Origin: SAR86 cluster bacterium
GTDB lineage: Bacteria > Pseudomonadota > Gammaproteobacteria > Pseudomonadales > Azotimanducaceae
Length of the DNA: 9,444 nucleotides
NCBI GenBank assembly: GCA_013204195.1
Contig: JABMOJ010000466.1
Span: forward strand, 1-9,444
Reading direction: 5' to 3'
Of this stretch, positions 1-6,086 are shown piece by piece. The notes under the pieces were generated by a model. It was not told the origin of the DNA. It saw only the letters and a list, made by a program, of their open reading frames with translations, and made no database searches. Position numbers and translations under genes: made by a program. Every line of letters begins with the position of its first letter. Position 1 is the first letter of the stretch.

Positions 1-585
1 GTGGTGAAGATGGAGAATTTGGTGATCATCCTGGTGGTGTATCAGTTGCCCCAGTTTCTGTTTGCCCCCATGTGGATCCGGCTCTCCAGAGTTTATGGCA
101 AGCGCAACCTTTGGGTTGGTGCAACGCTGCTGTCGGCGGTGTCGTTTGGGGCTTTAATTTTTGCCGGCGAGAACAACCATCTTTATGTTTATGGCTGCTG
201 TTTTATGGCGGGTCTTGGCGGCGGTGCCGGAGCGGTCCTACCACCCTCGATCCAGGCTGATATCGTCGATTATGATGAATACCTGACCGGCGAACGCAAG
301 GAAGGCGCCTACCTTGCCGTGTGGAATCTGGTGAGAAAAATCGCTGGCTCTATCACCGCGTTTATTATCGGTATCGCTCTGCAATTGGCGGGTTTTGAAC
401 CCAACGTGGAACAAACCGATGTGGCCAAATGGACCATACGTTCGTTATTGGCACTGATGCCCGCTGCTTGCTACCTTGTCGGCGCCGTGTTGCTGCTGCA
501 ATTTACCTTCAACGAAAAAGAACATCAAAAAATTCGCAAAGTCCTCGACCAGCGCGCCAGAGACAGAGAATTGGGGTCGGGGTAA
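1..585 (+). CDS. GPH-family (MelB-like) sugar/cation symporter, C-terminal part
   Basis: This is the C-terminal portion of a membrane symporter of the glycoside-pentoside-hexuronide:cation family (MFS_2 type), which imports sugars or related solutes with Na+ or H+ across the inner membrane. The frame is open at the left edge, so the GTG at position 1 is probably internal; family members are usually about 450 residues and only 194 are visible. Hydrophobic segments lie at roughly residues 5-26, 37-56, 61-82, 109-131 and 146-168. The family signature in the long cytoplasmic loop is clear: ADIVDYDEYLTGERKEG at 87-102, followed by AVWNLVRKIAGS. After the last membrane segment comes a short charged tail (NEKEHQKIRK). 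The final residues ELGSG and the TAA stop are encoded by an intergenic repeat that starts at 566, so the native C-terminus has been replaced or extended by a few residues. The family call is confident; the substrate cannot be read from this fragment. Confidence 0.85.
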   Translation: MVKMENLVIILVVYQLPQFLFAPMWIRLSRVYGKRNLWVGATLLSAVSFGALIFAGENNHLYVYGCCFMAGLGGGAGAVLPPSIQADIVDYDEYLTGERKEGAYLAVWNLVRKIAGSITAFIIGIALQLAGFEPNVEQTDVAKWTIRSLLALMPAACYLVGAVLLLQFTFNEKEHQKIRKVLDQRARDRELGSG

Positions 586-596
586 AATTTACATTC
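566..596 (+). repeat. RAYT-associated repeat, copy 1
   Basis: This is a full 31-bp copy starting GAGAATT, with core GGGGTCGGGGTAAAATTTAC and ending ATTC. It overlaps the last codons and the stop codon of the upstream symporter gene. The same sequence recurs at 598-628 (identical), 1512-1550 (two partial copies) and inverted at 2367-2421. The core contains two GGGGT(C/A) steps and an 11-bp near-palindrome, GTAAA-A-TTTAC. Similar GGGGTC...TAAAATT repeats are known from memory near lone Y1 transposases in Gammaproteobacteria. Confidence 0.9.
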
Positions 597-597
597 C

Positions 598-628
598 GAG
601 AATTGGGGTCGGGGTAAAATTTACATTC
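598..628 (+). repeat. RAYT-associated repeat, copy 2
   Basis: This is a second 31-bp copy, identical to the one at 566-596 and separated from it by a single C, giving a head-to-tail dimer with a 32-bp period. It lies fully outside the symporter gene, downstream of its stop. The perfect identity of the two units suggests recent duplication or gene conversion. Confidence 0.9.
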
Positions 629-633
629 AATCT

Positions 634-717
634 ACAATAGCCTGATTCGGGACATTTACCCGTACCCAAACTTAATAGGGAGCTGAGCAGGGAAATAGGT
701 AAACTATCCGCTATTGT
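634..717. repeat. Nested inverted repeats upstream of the DinB-like gene
   Basis: The 8-bp arms ACAATAGC (634-641) and GCTATTGT (710-717) enclose a second inverted pair, TTTACC (655-660) and GGTAAA (698-703). Together they could fold the leader of the gene starting at 742 into a long two-stem structure ending about 24 nt before the start codon. They could also be a remnant of a palindromic element or a regulator-binding region. The arms are perfect but short and the spacing is long, so chance is possible. Confidence 0.35.
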
Positions 718-741
718 TTAAAATGCTAAAGGAAGGTCGCA

Positions 742-1512
742 ATGCTACAACAAGCGCGAGATTTGTTGGACGAAGGTATCGAGTTCAAGGCGTTACTGGA
801 CACGCTCACAGCGCAGGACTGGGAAACACCAACCCCTTTCAAGAACTGGACTATTAATCAAATCGTCCAGCACTTACACGGCTCCGATAAAATGGCGGTG
901 CTGTCCTTAAAAGGCCGCGAAGGATTCGAATCAACGATCAAAGATCGCAAGGCACTCGGTAGCACAATGAATCCGACGCAGACCGGACAACAATTACTCG
1001 ACGATTGGTGGTCTTACTTTCAGGAGATGTGCGAGCTACTGGGGGCAAGCGACCCCAAGCGCCGCCTCGCGTGGTTCGGGCCAGACATGGGTGTGATGAT
1101 GTTCACCACTGCGCGGCAAATGGAGACCTGGGCCCACGGCCAGGATATTTACGATTTGAAGAAGCAGCAACGAAAGAACGGTGATCGACTCAAGAACATC
1201 GCAGTCATCGGCGTGCGAACCTATGGCTGGACCTTCGCAAACAGGAAAGCAGAACCGCCGGGGCCGGCACCCTATGTGAAGCTGACTTCACCCTCAGGGC
1301 AACTCTGGGAATTCAACGAGCCCTCGGCTGACAATTATGTAGCCGGTGATGCAGCCGAGTTTTGTCATGTCGTGACCCAGGGCAGAAATATTGCAGACGT
1401 TAACCTCACCGTGGTTGGTGAACCTGCCACACAATGGATGGCAATCGCTCAGTGCTTCGCTGGACCTCCGGAAAACCCACCAGCGCCTGGTACTCGATCA
1501 TCACATCGGTAG
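742..1512 (+). CDS. DinB/MDMPI-like metal-binding protein (TIGR03084 type)
   Basis: This 256-residue soluble protein belongs to the DinB / mycothiol-dependent maleylpyruvate isomerase-like superfamily and most resembles the TIGR03084 group. These are four-helix-bundle proteins that bind a divalent metal; most members have no defined reaction, and some are thiol-dependent isomerases or transferases. Visible evidence includes the N-terminal pattern with W27 and NWTINQIVQHLHGSDK (residues 35-50), where H44 or H46 is the likely first metal ligand. METWAHGQDIYD (127-138) supplies E128 and H132 as further likely ligands. The C-terminal IAQCFAGPPENP matches the typical ending of the group. The ATG at 742 has a good Shine-Dalgarno sequence, GGAAGG (731-736), five bases upstream. 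The TAG stop shares its G with the first base of a downstream repeat. The gene appears monocistronic, with the RAYT unit directly after it. The family call is good; the substrate is unknown. Confidence 0.82.
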   Translation: MLQQARDLLDEGIEFKALLDTLTAQDWETPTPFKNWTINQIVQHLHGSDKMAVLSLKGREGFESTIKDRKALGSTMNPTQTGQQLLDDWWSYFQEMCELLGASDPKRRLAWFGPDMGVMMFTTARQMETWAHGQDIYDLKKQQRKNGDRLKNIAVIGVRTYGWTFANRKAEPPGPAPYVKLTSPSGQLWEFNEPSADNYVAGDAAEFCHVVTQGRNIADVNLTVVGEPATQWMAIAQCFAGPPENPPAPGTRSSHR

Positions 1513-1550
1513 GAAAATGGGGTCGAAATGGGGTCGGGGTAAAATTTACA
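1512..1550 (+). repeat. RAYT-associated repeat, two partial copies (3a and 3b)
   Basis: Two overlapping-type partial units lie head to tail. The first spans 1512-1525: its TGGGGTC (1518-1524) aligns so that repeat position 1 is G1512, the last base of the preceding TAG stop. The second spans 1526-1550 and holds the complete core GGGGTCGGGGTAAAATTTAC plus a trailing A. The first seven bases differ slightly from copies 1 and 2 (GGAAAAT and AAAT instead of GAGAATT). It forms the left boundary of the RAYT unit and points inward. Confidence 0.85.
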
Positions 1551-1562
1551 ACTACACACTAA

Positions 1563-2249
1563 TTACACAGGCGGCTTGGGCCCTCGTTTCTTATGAAATT
1601 GAGGATAGCCCGTAAGCGCCTCGAATTGCTGGCGAAACTCCACCGTCCCCAAAACAAAGCCAGTTTGCTGAGCCTGCTTTATTTCGGCGACTAGATCGCT
1701 CTCTAACGCTTGGTCAAACAATTGCTGATAGGCAACTTGTCTCGTGCGCTGTGTCGAGCCTAGTGTTTCGTACTCCTCGTGAGGCGTCCACATCTTCACG
1801 TCTCGCCCTAGCGCTTGCGCTGCATAGCTGGACCATTTGTACTCTGCAGGATGACGCACCATACCTGAGCGTACAGGGTTCTGTTCGATGTAGCGGGAGC
1901 ACGCTAGAAAATAGGCGTTCGTTTGAACCGGATGCGACTTGAAGCGGTCTTCAAAAAGCGTTCCAGTGCGCTGGTATCGATAGTTAAAATACCTGACGTA
2001 GTATCGACCAAGGTATTGCATGCAATTCGAAATCGCATGTTCCTGAAGCGGTGTCAGCAAGAGGTGGACGTGGTTGGTCATCAACACCCAGGCGTGTATT
2101 GATACGCCAAACTTCAAAGATCCTTCAAAGAGCCAGTTGGCGTATGCAGCCATATCTTCATCAGCACCAAAGCAGATCTGTCGGTTAACGCCTCGCTGAA
2201 TAATATGTGCCGGCATCGCGACTGGTAGGCACCTGTGTTTTCTCGGCAT
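1563..2249 (-). CDS. REP-associated tyrosine transposase (RAYT, Y1_Tnp family)
   Basis: This 228-residue single-strand DNA transposase/endonuclease is of the IS200-like Y1 (HUH) superfamily, RAYT branch. It would nick and rejoin repeat DNA through a 5'-phosphotyrosine link. The N-terminal MPRKHRCLPVAMPAHIIQRGVNRQ is typical of the branch. The metal-binding HUH motif is H60-V61-H62 in MTNHVHLLLTP. RTGTLFEDRFKS (94-105) and the following RYIEQNPVRSGMV carry Y120, the probable catalytic tyrosine. The C-terminal region (about 196-228) has the GFVLGTVEF... and basic KKRGPKPPV ending seen in many RAYTs. All key residues look intact and the length is normal, so it could be active. The ATG at 2249 lacks a clear Shine-Dalgarno sequence (upstream bases CTCTTCCT), which hints at weak translation. 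The gene ends 12 bases from repeat copy 3b and stands alone, without TnpB. Confidence 0.92.
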   Translation of the reverse strand: MPRKHRCLPVAMPAHIIQRGVNRQICFGADEDMAAYANWLFEGSLKFGVSIHAWVLMTNHVHLLLTPLQEHAISNCMQYLGRYYVRYFNYRYQRTGTLFEDRFKSHPVQTNAYFLACSRYIEQNPVRSGMVRHPAEYKWSSYAAQALGRDVKMWTPHEEYETLGSTQRTRQVAYQQLFDQALESDLVAEIKQAQQTGFVLGTVEFRQQFEALTGYPQFHKKRGPKPPV

Positions 2250-2366
2250 AGGAAGAGCACCACTGAAGTCTCTGCCGTATTTTCATCGAAGTTCTTGAAA
2301 ATAAATGTGGACGAACGGCGATGCTACCCTTGAGCGGTTACCTTAATGGGCGGTAAGCACTATGCG
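2250..2366. other. Spacer between RAYT start and repeat copies 4/5
   Basis: This 117-bp stretch should hold the RAYT promoter and leader, read on the minus strand. I see no convincing -35/-10 pair and no strong hairpin. A loose TTACC/GGTAA inverted pair near 2338-2356 is the only structure noticed. Confidence 0.3.
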
Positions 2367-2390
2367 ATTTTTACCCCGCCCCCAATTCTC
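2367..2390 (-). repeat. RAYT-associated repeat, copy 4 (diverged)
   Basis: On the minus strand this reads GAGAATTGGGGGCGGGGTAA and then AAAT. It matches the first 22 bases of the 31-bp unit with one T-to-G change at position 12, then loses similarity. It is the gene-distal member of a dimer with the copy at 2392-2421 (31-bp offset). Confidence 0.8.
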
Positions 2391-2391
2391 A

Positions 2392-2421
2392 AATGTAAAT
2401 TTTACCCCGACCCCAATTCTC
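2392..2421 (-). repeat. RAYT-associated repeat, copy 5
   Basis: This is a perfect 30-of-30 match, inverted, to copies 1 and 2 (only their last base differs). Repeat position 1 (G on the minus strand, 2421) is also the last base of the TAG stop of the alpha/beta hydrolase. It lies immediately 3' of that gene and in the same orientation. Confidence 0.9.
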
Positions 2422-3350
2422 TAGTTCAACTGCCAGGCTAATAACAGGCTTTTGATCGCTGTGGTCACGGCTAGGGGTTCGTCGAACATCAGATGGTGAC
2501 TGGTATTGGGTATGGTCAGCATGGGGATCACGCCATCGGTGAGTTCTCGTGTGTAGGCCAGGCTGCCTTGGCTGTAGTCGAGGCTCTGTTCAGCCATGAT
2601 CAATGCGACTGGACATGCCAAATTAAGCAGTTTGGTTTTTCGATCAGGATCGCCCGGTGCTTCCATTGTCAGATGCTTGAACATGCCTGGGTCAAACTTC
2701 CAGGTCCAACCGCCCTCTACGGCCCGAATACCATTTTGTCCAACATGTTCGACGATGCCGGGATACTGACAGGTTTGCTCTGGCATCAGGCGAAATCGTG
2801 CCAGTGCGGCAGCTCGATCGGCATAGACTCGCGTGGGCCTGACGGGTTCGGCACGGCGCTGGCGTCGAAACTCTGCAAACTCGTCTGCCTGCGCCGGTGA
2901 TGCGATGGTGAAATCAAGGGTGATGATACCGCCCAACTGTGCGCCGAACAGATAGCCTGTTTCCAGCGTCACTGAACCACCGAAGCTGTGGCCTACCACG
3001 TAAGGTTTATCACCCAACTCTGCCGCCCGCGCAACACCCATCACCTCCCGTGCAAACTGGGCACCGGAATAGGCATCGCGCCAACCGCTGTCACCGGCAC
3101 CGGAAAAATCCATGGCCGCGACGCGAAAGTGATCCGCTAAAAACGGCGCGACCATACGCCACCACTCTAGATGGGCGTTACTACCATGGAGTAGCACGAT
3201 GCCGGGCTTACCGACCTCGCCCCAGGTCACGTAGTGAATGGTGCAGCCATCGACGATGACATCGCATGCTTCACTGGGCACATCCAGAGCTCGTTGGTAC
3301 CAAGTAGGTAAAGGGGCGACAGCTGGACGTTCGGGTGCAGGTGGATTCAT
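2421..3350 (-). CDS. alpha/beta-hydrolase fold protein
   Basis: This is a cytosolic alpha/beta-hydrolase, probably an esterase, lactonase or C-C hydrolase acting on a small carbonyl compound; the substrate cannot be named. Numbering starts at the ATG at 3350 (309 residues). The oxyanion-hole HG motif is in GIVLLHGSNAHLEWW (about 51-65). The nucleophile elbow GHSFGG gives Ser122 (120-125). The catalytic His is probably H285 in NTSHHLMFDEP. The acid is not certain: D146 (ITLDF) and E254 (IMAEQS) are both candidates. A cap region lies at about 150-225. An in-frame GTG at 3359 would add three residues (MIL); I prefer the ATG because neither start has a strong Shine-Dalgarno sequence and ATG is commoner. 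There is no signal peptide. The TAG stop merges with repeat copy 5, so the real C-terminus (LLAWQLN) seems preserved while the 3' flank is repeat DNA. The gene is monocistronic. Confidence 0.85.
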   Translation of the reverse strand: MNPPAPERPAVAPLPTWYQRALDVPSEACDVIVDGCTIHYVTWGEVGKPGIVLLHGSNAHLEWWRMVAPFLADHFRVAAMDFSGAGDSGWRDAYSGAQFAREVMGVARAAELGDKPYVVGHSFGGSVTLETGYLFGAQLGGIITLDFTIASPAQADEFAEFRRQRRAEPVRPTRVYADRAAALARFRLMPEQTCQYPGIVEHVGQNGIRAVEGGWTWKFDPGMFKHLTMEAPGDPDRKTKLLNLACPVALIMAEQSLDYSQGSLAYTRELTDGVIPMLTIPNTSHHLMFDEPLAVTTAIKSLLLAWQLN

Positions 3351-3498
3351 CAATATCACTCTGTGAACTCAAATTCGGGCGCCGAGGAAACCGCGATGAC
3401 TCGCACCACCGACGCGACAAGCAGGGAAGATACTACCGATGGCGTCAGTGTGCCAGTCAGAGTTTCTTTCCCAGCGATGAGCCATGCTTGGTTTGCAT

Positions 3499-3558
3499 CA
3501 AGCAATTAAGCTGGCAATCAAGACCGCAATCAAGACCGCAATCAAGACCGCAATCAAA
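3499..3558. repeat. 12-bp tandem repeat array at a gene 3' end
   Basis: Five 12-bp units lie in one register: 3499-3510, 3511-3522, 3523-3534, 3535-3546 and 3547-3558. The two central units are identical (ACCGCAATCAAG), the last differs only at its final base, and the first two are degenerate (..GCAATtAAG, CTGGCAATCAAG). On the minus strand the last unit contains the TGA stop of the membrane protein gene at 3554-4162, so the array begins inside that gene's end and runs into the spacer between two minus-strand genes. Function unknown. Confidence 0.85.
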
Positions 3559-4162
3559 GCTGTTTAAACCCAGCCATTTTGTCTAGCGAGTCGATCTTTG
3601 ACTGTTCGAGACCTACCTCGACCAGATCGTCTCTGACGGCGCTATACTCAAATCGACGAAACAAATGCCGGCGGGTCTGAGCAAAATAAACGATCACGCC
3701 CCAACCATTGAGCCCCAAGCAAACCAAGACGATCCATGGTCTGATGAGATCGACAAAAAAGGCCATCATCAAAATCTGTATCCAAAACTCTGGTTTGGTC
3801 AACGTCACGACAAAAATCCCGAGCCGACCGGGCAGCATCGTCATCCAGATCGTCATCATCAGCAGCGCCACGCTGACAAAACAAAGCTCAAGTTCAAACC
3901 GAGTCACAGCGCCTTCAATGATGCCGTTCAAGGCGACGAACCCGAGCAGAAAGCACACGGTTGCATGCATCTTATGCCCGACCTTATCCACTAACACTAG
4001 GTAGCCGTTAGGCCGATCAGAGATCGTCATCCACGACTTAGGTTTAACCAGAAAATCATCAAAAACCTCGAACAAGCCCAAGCCTAAATAAACAATCACT
4101 TCGACCCAAAGGATACCTTTTAGCAATGGCGTTAATTGGTACAGTTCAGTGGCGTCTAACAT
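3554..4162 (-). CDS. Integral membrane protein of unknown function
   Basis: This 202-residue protein is not one I recognise. It is strongly hydrophobic, with likely membrane helices at about 12-33, 66-86, 90-110, 113-138 and 143-161. A charged loop of about 35-65 contains two Asp residues (FDDF, 34-37) and DRPNGYLVLVDKVGHKMH. A basic segment (RRHLFRRFEY, 164-173) after the last helix is followed by a mixed-charge cytoplasmic tail ending GFKQL. There is no signal peptide apart from the first helix and no enzyme motif. The ATG at 4162 has a good Shine-Dalgarno sequence, GAGGT (complement of 4171-4175), eight bases upstream, which supports a real gene. The stop lies in the 12-bp tandem array. 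It is separated from the hydrolase by about 200 bp and so is probably transcribed alone. The inner-membrane location is inferred from hydropathy only. Confidence 0.7.
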   Translation of the reverse strand: MLDATELYQLTPLLKGILWVEVIVYLGLGLFEVFDDFLVKPKSWMTISDRPNGYLVLVDKVGHKMHATVCFLLGFVALNGIIEGAVTRFELELCFVSVALLMMTIWMTMLPGRLGIFVVTLTKPEFWIQILMMAFFVDLIRPWIVLVCLGLNGWGVIVYFAQTRRHLFRRFEYSAVRDDLVEVGLEQSKIDSLDKMAGFKQL

Positions 4163-4346
4163 TCCCAGTTACCTCTTTTTTGTTCATCGCTAACAAATTA
4201 CTCAATGAGGGCTTAAAACCCCGGCGTCAATCAGACAAAGATCTGGCAACCCTGACATTCAGGCTTGAACCTGCCAGCATAACGGATTGAGTCGAGAGGT
4301 GGCAGCATTCCACGGGGCTGAGGAAAACCGGGCCGCCATGACACTC

Positions 4347-4402
4347 GCCCGCAACTAATTTTTACTCTGCGGGCAATTAGCCCTAGAATCGGCTTCTGCC
4401 CG
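4347..4402 (+). promoter_or_regulatory. Two mutually exclusive hairpins in the MFS gene leader
   Basis: Hairpin 1 pairs GCCCGCA (4347-4353) with TGCGGGC (4368-4374) around a 14-nt loop. Hairpin 2 pairs CGGGCA (4370-4375) with TGCCCG (4397-4402) and continues inward with AGCC (4379-4382) to GGCT (4391-4394) around an 8-nt loop. They share bases 4370-4374, so only one can form at a time. Hairpin 2 ends 11 nt before the ATG at 4414, where a ribosome would bind. If the transcript starts upstream of 4347 this could act as a translation switch. The pairing was found by eye; no energy was calculated and no ligand family was recognised. Confidence 0.35.
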
Positions 4403-4413
4403 TTAATCCCAGG

Positions 4414-6054
4414 ATGGATAATTTGCCAGCGACATCATCGCTCGCCCCACTGCAGAACAAGACGTTTCGCGCTATTTGGATAGCCAGCATTCTCTCTAAC
4501 TTTGGCGGCATGATCCAAGCCGTAGGGGCCGGCTGGATGATGACCTCACTGTCTGATTCCGCCAACATGGTGGCGTTGGTGCAGGCCTCGACCACGCTGC
4601 CCGTGATGGTCTTCTCCCTGATCTCTGGCGCCATTGCCGATGGTTTTGACCGGCGCCGCATCATGTTGCTGGCGCAGTTTTTTATGATCAGCGCCTCGGC
4701 GTGCCTCGCTATATTCGCTTGGCTGGATCTCCTTACGCCCTGGGTATTACTGGGCTTTACCTTTCTGATCGGCTGCGGCATCGCCTTCAATAACCCGGCC
4801 TCGCAGGCGGCGGTGGGCGATATTGTGCCTCGCGAGGATGTCCCGGCTGCAGTGCTGTTAAATAGTGTCGGCTTCAATGTCACCCGCAGTATCGCGCCAG
4901 CCATCGGGGGTGTCATCGTCGCGATCGCCGGTGCTGCGGTGGCCTTTGTGATTAATACCCTGACTTATATCGGCCTGATTGTGGTGCTCTGGCGCTGGCA
5001 GCCGAACCTGCCTGAACGGACCCTACCCCGTGAGCCGTTGTTCTCTGCGGTCACCACTGGCATGCGTTATATCGCCATGTCGCCCAATATTGCCAAGGTG
5101 ATGCTACGGGGCTTTATTTTTGGCCTGACGGCCATTGTTGTACTGGCGCTGTTGCCCCTGGTGGCCAGAGACTTAATCCAGGGCGGCGCCCAGACTTTTG
5201 GGGTCTTACTCGGGGCTTTCGGGGTCGGTGCAGTCGCTGGCGCGATGATCTCGCGACCTGCCAGAGAGCGGTTTGAGAATGAGATTTTAGTGCGTCTAGC
5301 ATTTATCGCCTTGGCCGGTTGCGCCGCGATTACGGCGTTGAGTGCGAGTATTTGGCTGACGGGCATTGGCCTATTACTCGGCGGTGCGGCTTGGGTATTT
5401 GCCCTGTCGATGTTCAGCACCACCGTGCAAATGTCGACCCCACGCTGGGTGGTGGGCCGGGCTATCTCGTTGTATCAGATGTCGGTGTTCGGTGGCATGG
5501 CGCTCGGCAGTTGGTTATGGGGCGGCGTGACCGAGGCCAATTCCCTGGAGTTCGCTCTGAATATCGCCGCGTTGGCCATGCTTGCCGGTGCAGCTATGGG
5601 GATACCCATTCCCCTGCCCAGTAAAGAGATGTTGAATCTGGACCCCTTGAATCGCTGGCAGGCACCCTTGATCGCCTTGCAGATCGAACCGACCAGCGGG
5701 CCGGTGGCCATCAGTATTGAATACCATATTAAGGCCGAATCGATTCCGGAGTTCATGCCCCTGATTGCCCAACGGCGCCGCATTCGGCGTCGCGACGGTG
5801 CACACGAATGGACTCTGTTGCGCGATCTGCAGAATCCTGAGATCTGGGTCGAACGATTTGAGATGCCCACCTGGCTTGACTACCTGCGATTTCATATGCG
5901 GACCACTCATGCAGATGGCAAGGTCAGCGATCAGATTCAAGCACTCCATCAGGGAACTTGGCCACCCACCGTGCGGCGAATGTTGATTCGAGATCCCATT
6001 CGCAGCCGCACTGACCCAGTGGCACCACCGCTGGCGGGCGATATTCACCTGTAA
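4414..6054 (+). CDS. MFS exporter with C-terminal soluble domain (MFS_3 type)
   Basis: This 546-residue inner-membrane major facilitator protein is of the MFS_3 (PF05977, enterobactin-exporter-like) type and is probably a proton-driven efflux pump; its substrate is unknown. The N-terminus APLQNKTFRAIWIASILSNFG is characteristic. The loop 2-3 signature is SGAIADGFDRRRIM (71-84), and there are about 10-12 helices up to about residue 398. A cytoplasmic extension follows at about 428-525, with VAISIEYHIKAESIPEFMPL, RRRIRRRDGAHEWTLLRD and WLDYLRFHMRTTHAD. This resembles the alpha-beta 'antibiotic monooxygenase'-like module seen in long members of this family, so the fusion is normal for them. An in-frame TAG at 4384 leaves the ATG at 4414 as the first start. 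AGG abuts it directly, so there is no properly spaced Shine-Dalgarno sequence. A pair of alternative hairpins precedes the start and an intrinsic terminator follows the stop, indicating a single-gene transcript. Confidence 0.88.
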   Translation: MDNLPATSSLAPLQNKTFRAIWIASILSNFGGMIQAVGAGWMMTSLSDSANMVALVQASTTLPVMVFSLISGAIADGFDRRRIMLLAQFFMISASACLAIFAWLDLLTPWVLLGFTFLIGCGIAFNNPASQAAVGDIVPREDVPAAVLLNSVGFNVTRSIAPAIGGVIVAIAGAAVAFVINTLTYIGLIVVLWRWQPNLPERTLPREPLFSAVTTGMRYIAMSPNIAKVMLRGFIFGLTAIVVLALLPLVARDLIQGGAQTFGVLLGAFGVGAVAGAMISRPARERFENEILVRLAFIALAGCAAITALSASIWLTGIGLLLGGAAWVFALSMFSTTVQMSTPRWVVGRAISLYQMSVFGGMALGSWLWGGVTEANSLEFALNIAALAMLAGAAMGIPIPLPSKEMLNLDPLNRWQAPLIALQIEPTSGPVAISIEYHIKAESIPEFMPLIAQRRRIRRRDGAHEWTLLRDLQNPEIWVERFEMPTWLDYLRFHMRTTHADGKVSDQIQALHQGTWPPTVRRMLIRDPIRSRTDPVAPPLAGDIHL

Positions 6055-6086
6055 CCGAATCGGTTTGGCCTGGCCAATCCACGAAC

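Larger units (their letters stand above)
1512..2421. mobile_element. RAYT unit: Y1 transposase gene bracketed by inverted repeat dimers
   Basis: A single Y1 (HUH) transposase gene at 1563-2249 is enclosed by dimers of the same repeat. These are in plus orientation at 1512-1550 and minus orientation at 2367-2421, so the GAGAATT ends face outward and the TTTAC ends inward. Both outer ends coincide with TAG stop codons of the flanking convergent genes (stop at 1510-1512 on the plus strand and 2423-2421 on the minus strand). No obvious longer terminal inverted repeat or TnpB partner is present. Known RAYTs are usually single-copy, domesticated transposases whose cognate REP-like repeats are spread through the genome, so this may be the resident source of the repeats rather than a mobile insertion sequence. 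The boundaries are inferred from the repeats alone. Confidence 0.6.

Noticed and set aside
566..628. Two identical 31-bp units looked like the start of a CRISPR array.
   Set aside because: The units are separated by only one base, there are no spacers, and other copies are inverted and far apart next to a RAYT.
566..628. TAAAAT in the repeat core as a promoter -10 element.
   Set aside because: No -35 element occurs at suitable spacing within the repeat or just upstream of it.
3665..4004. Two plus-strand frames of about 100 codons opposite the membrane protein gene.
   Set aside because: They are rich in His, Gln and Lys as expected from antisense of a hydrophobic gene, and neither has a ribosome-binding site or family match. 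The minus-strand gene has both a good Shine-Dalgarno sequence and membrane helices.
4251..4263. Small palindrome CCTGA-CAT-TCAGG upstream of the MFS gene.
   Set aside because: A 5-bp stem with a 3-nt loop is expected by chance, and no T-tract follows.
4383..4916. A 177-codon minus-strand frame opposite the MFS gene start.
   Set aside because: It is antisense to a clearly coding frame with MFS motifs, and its composition is that of a shadow.
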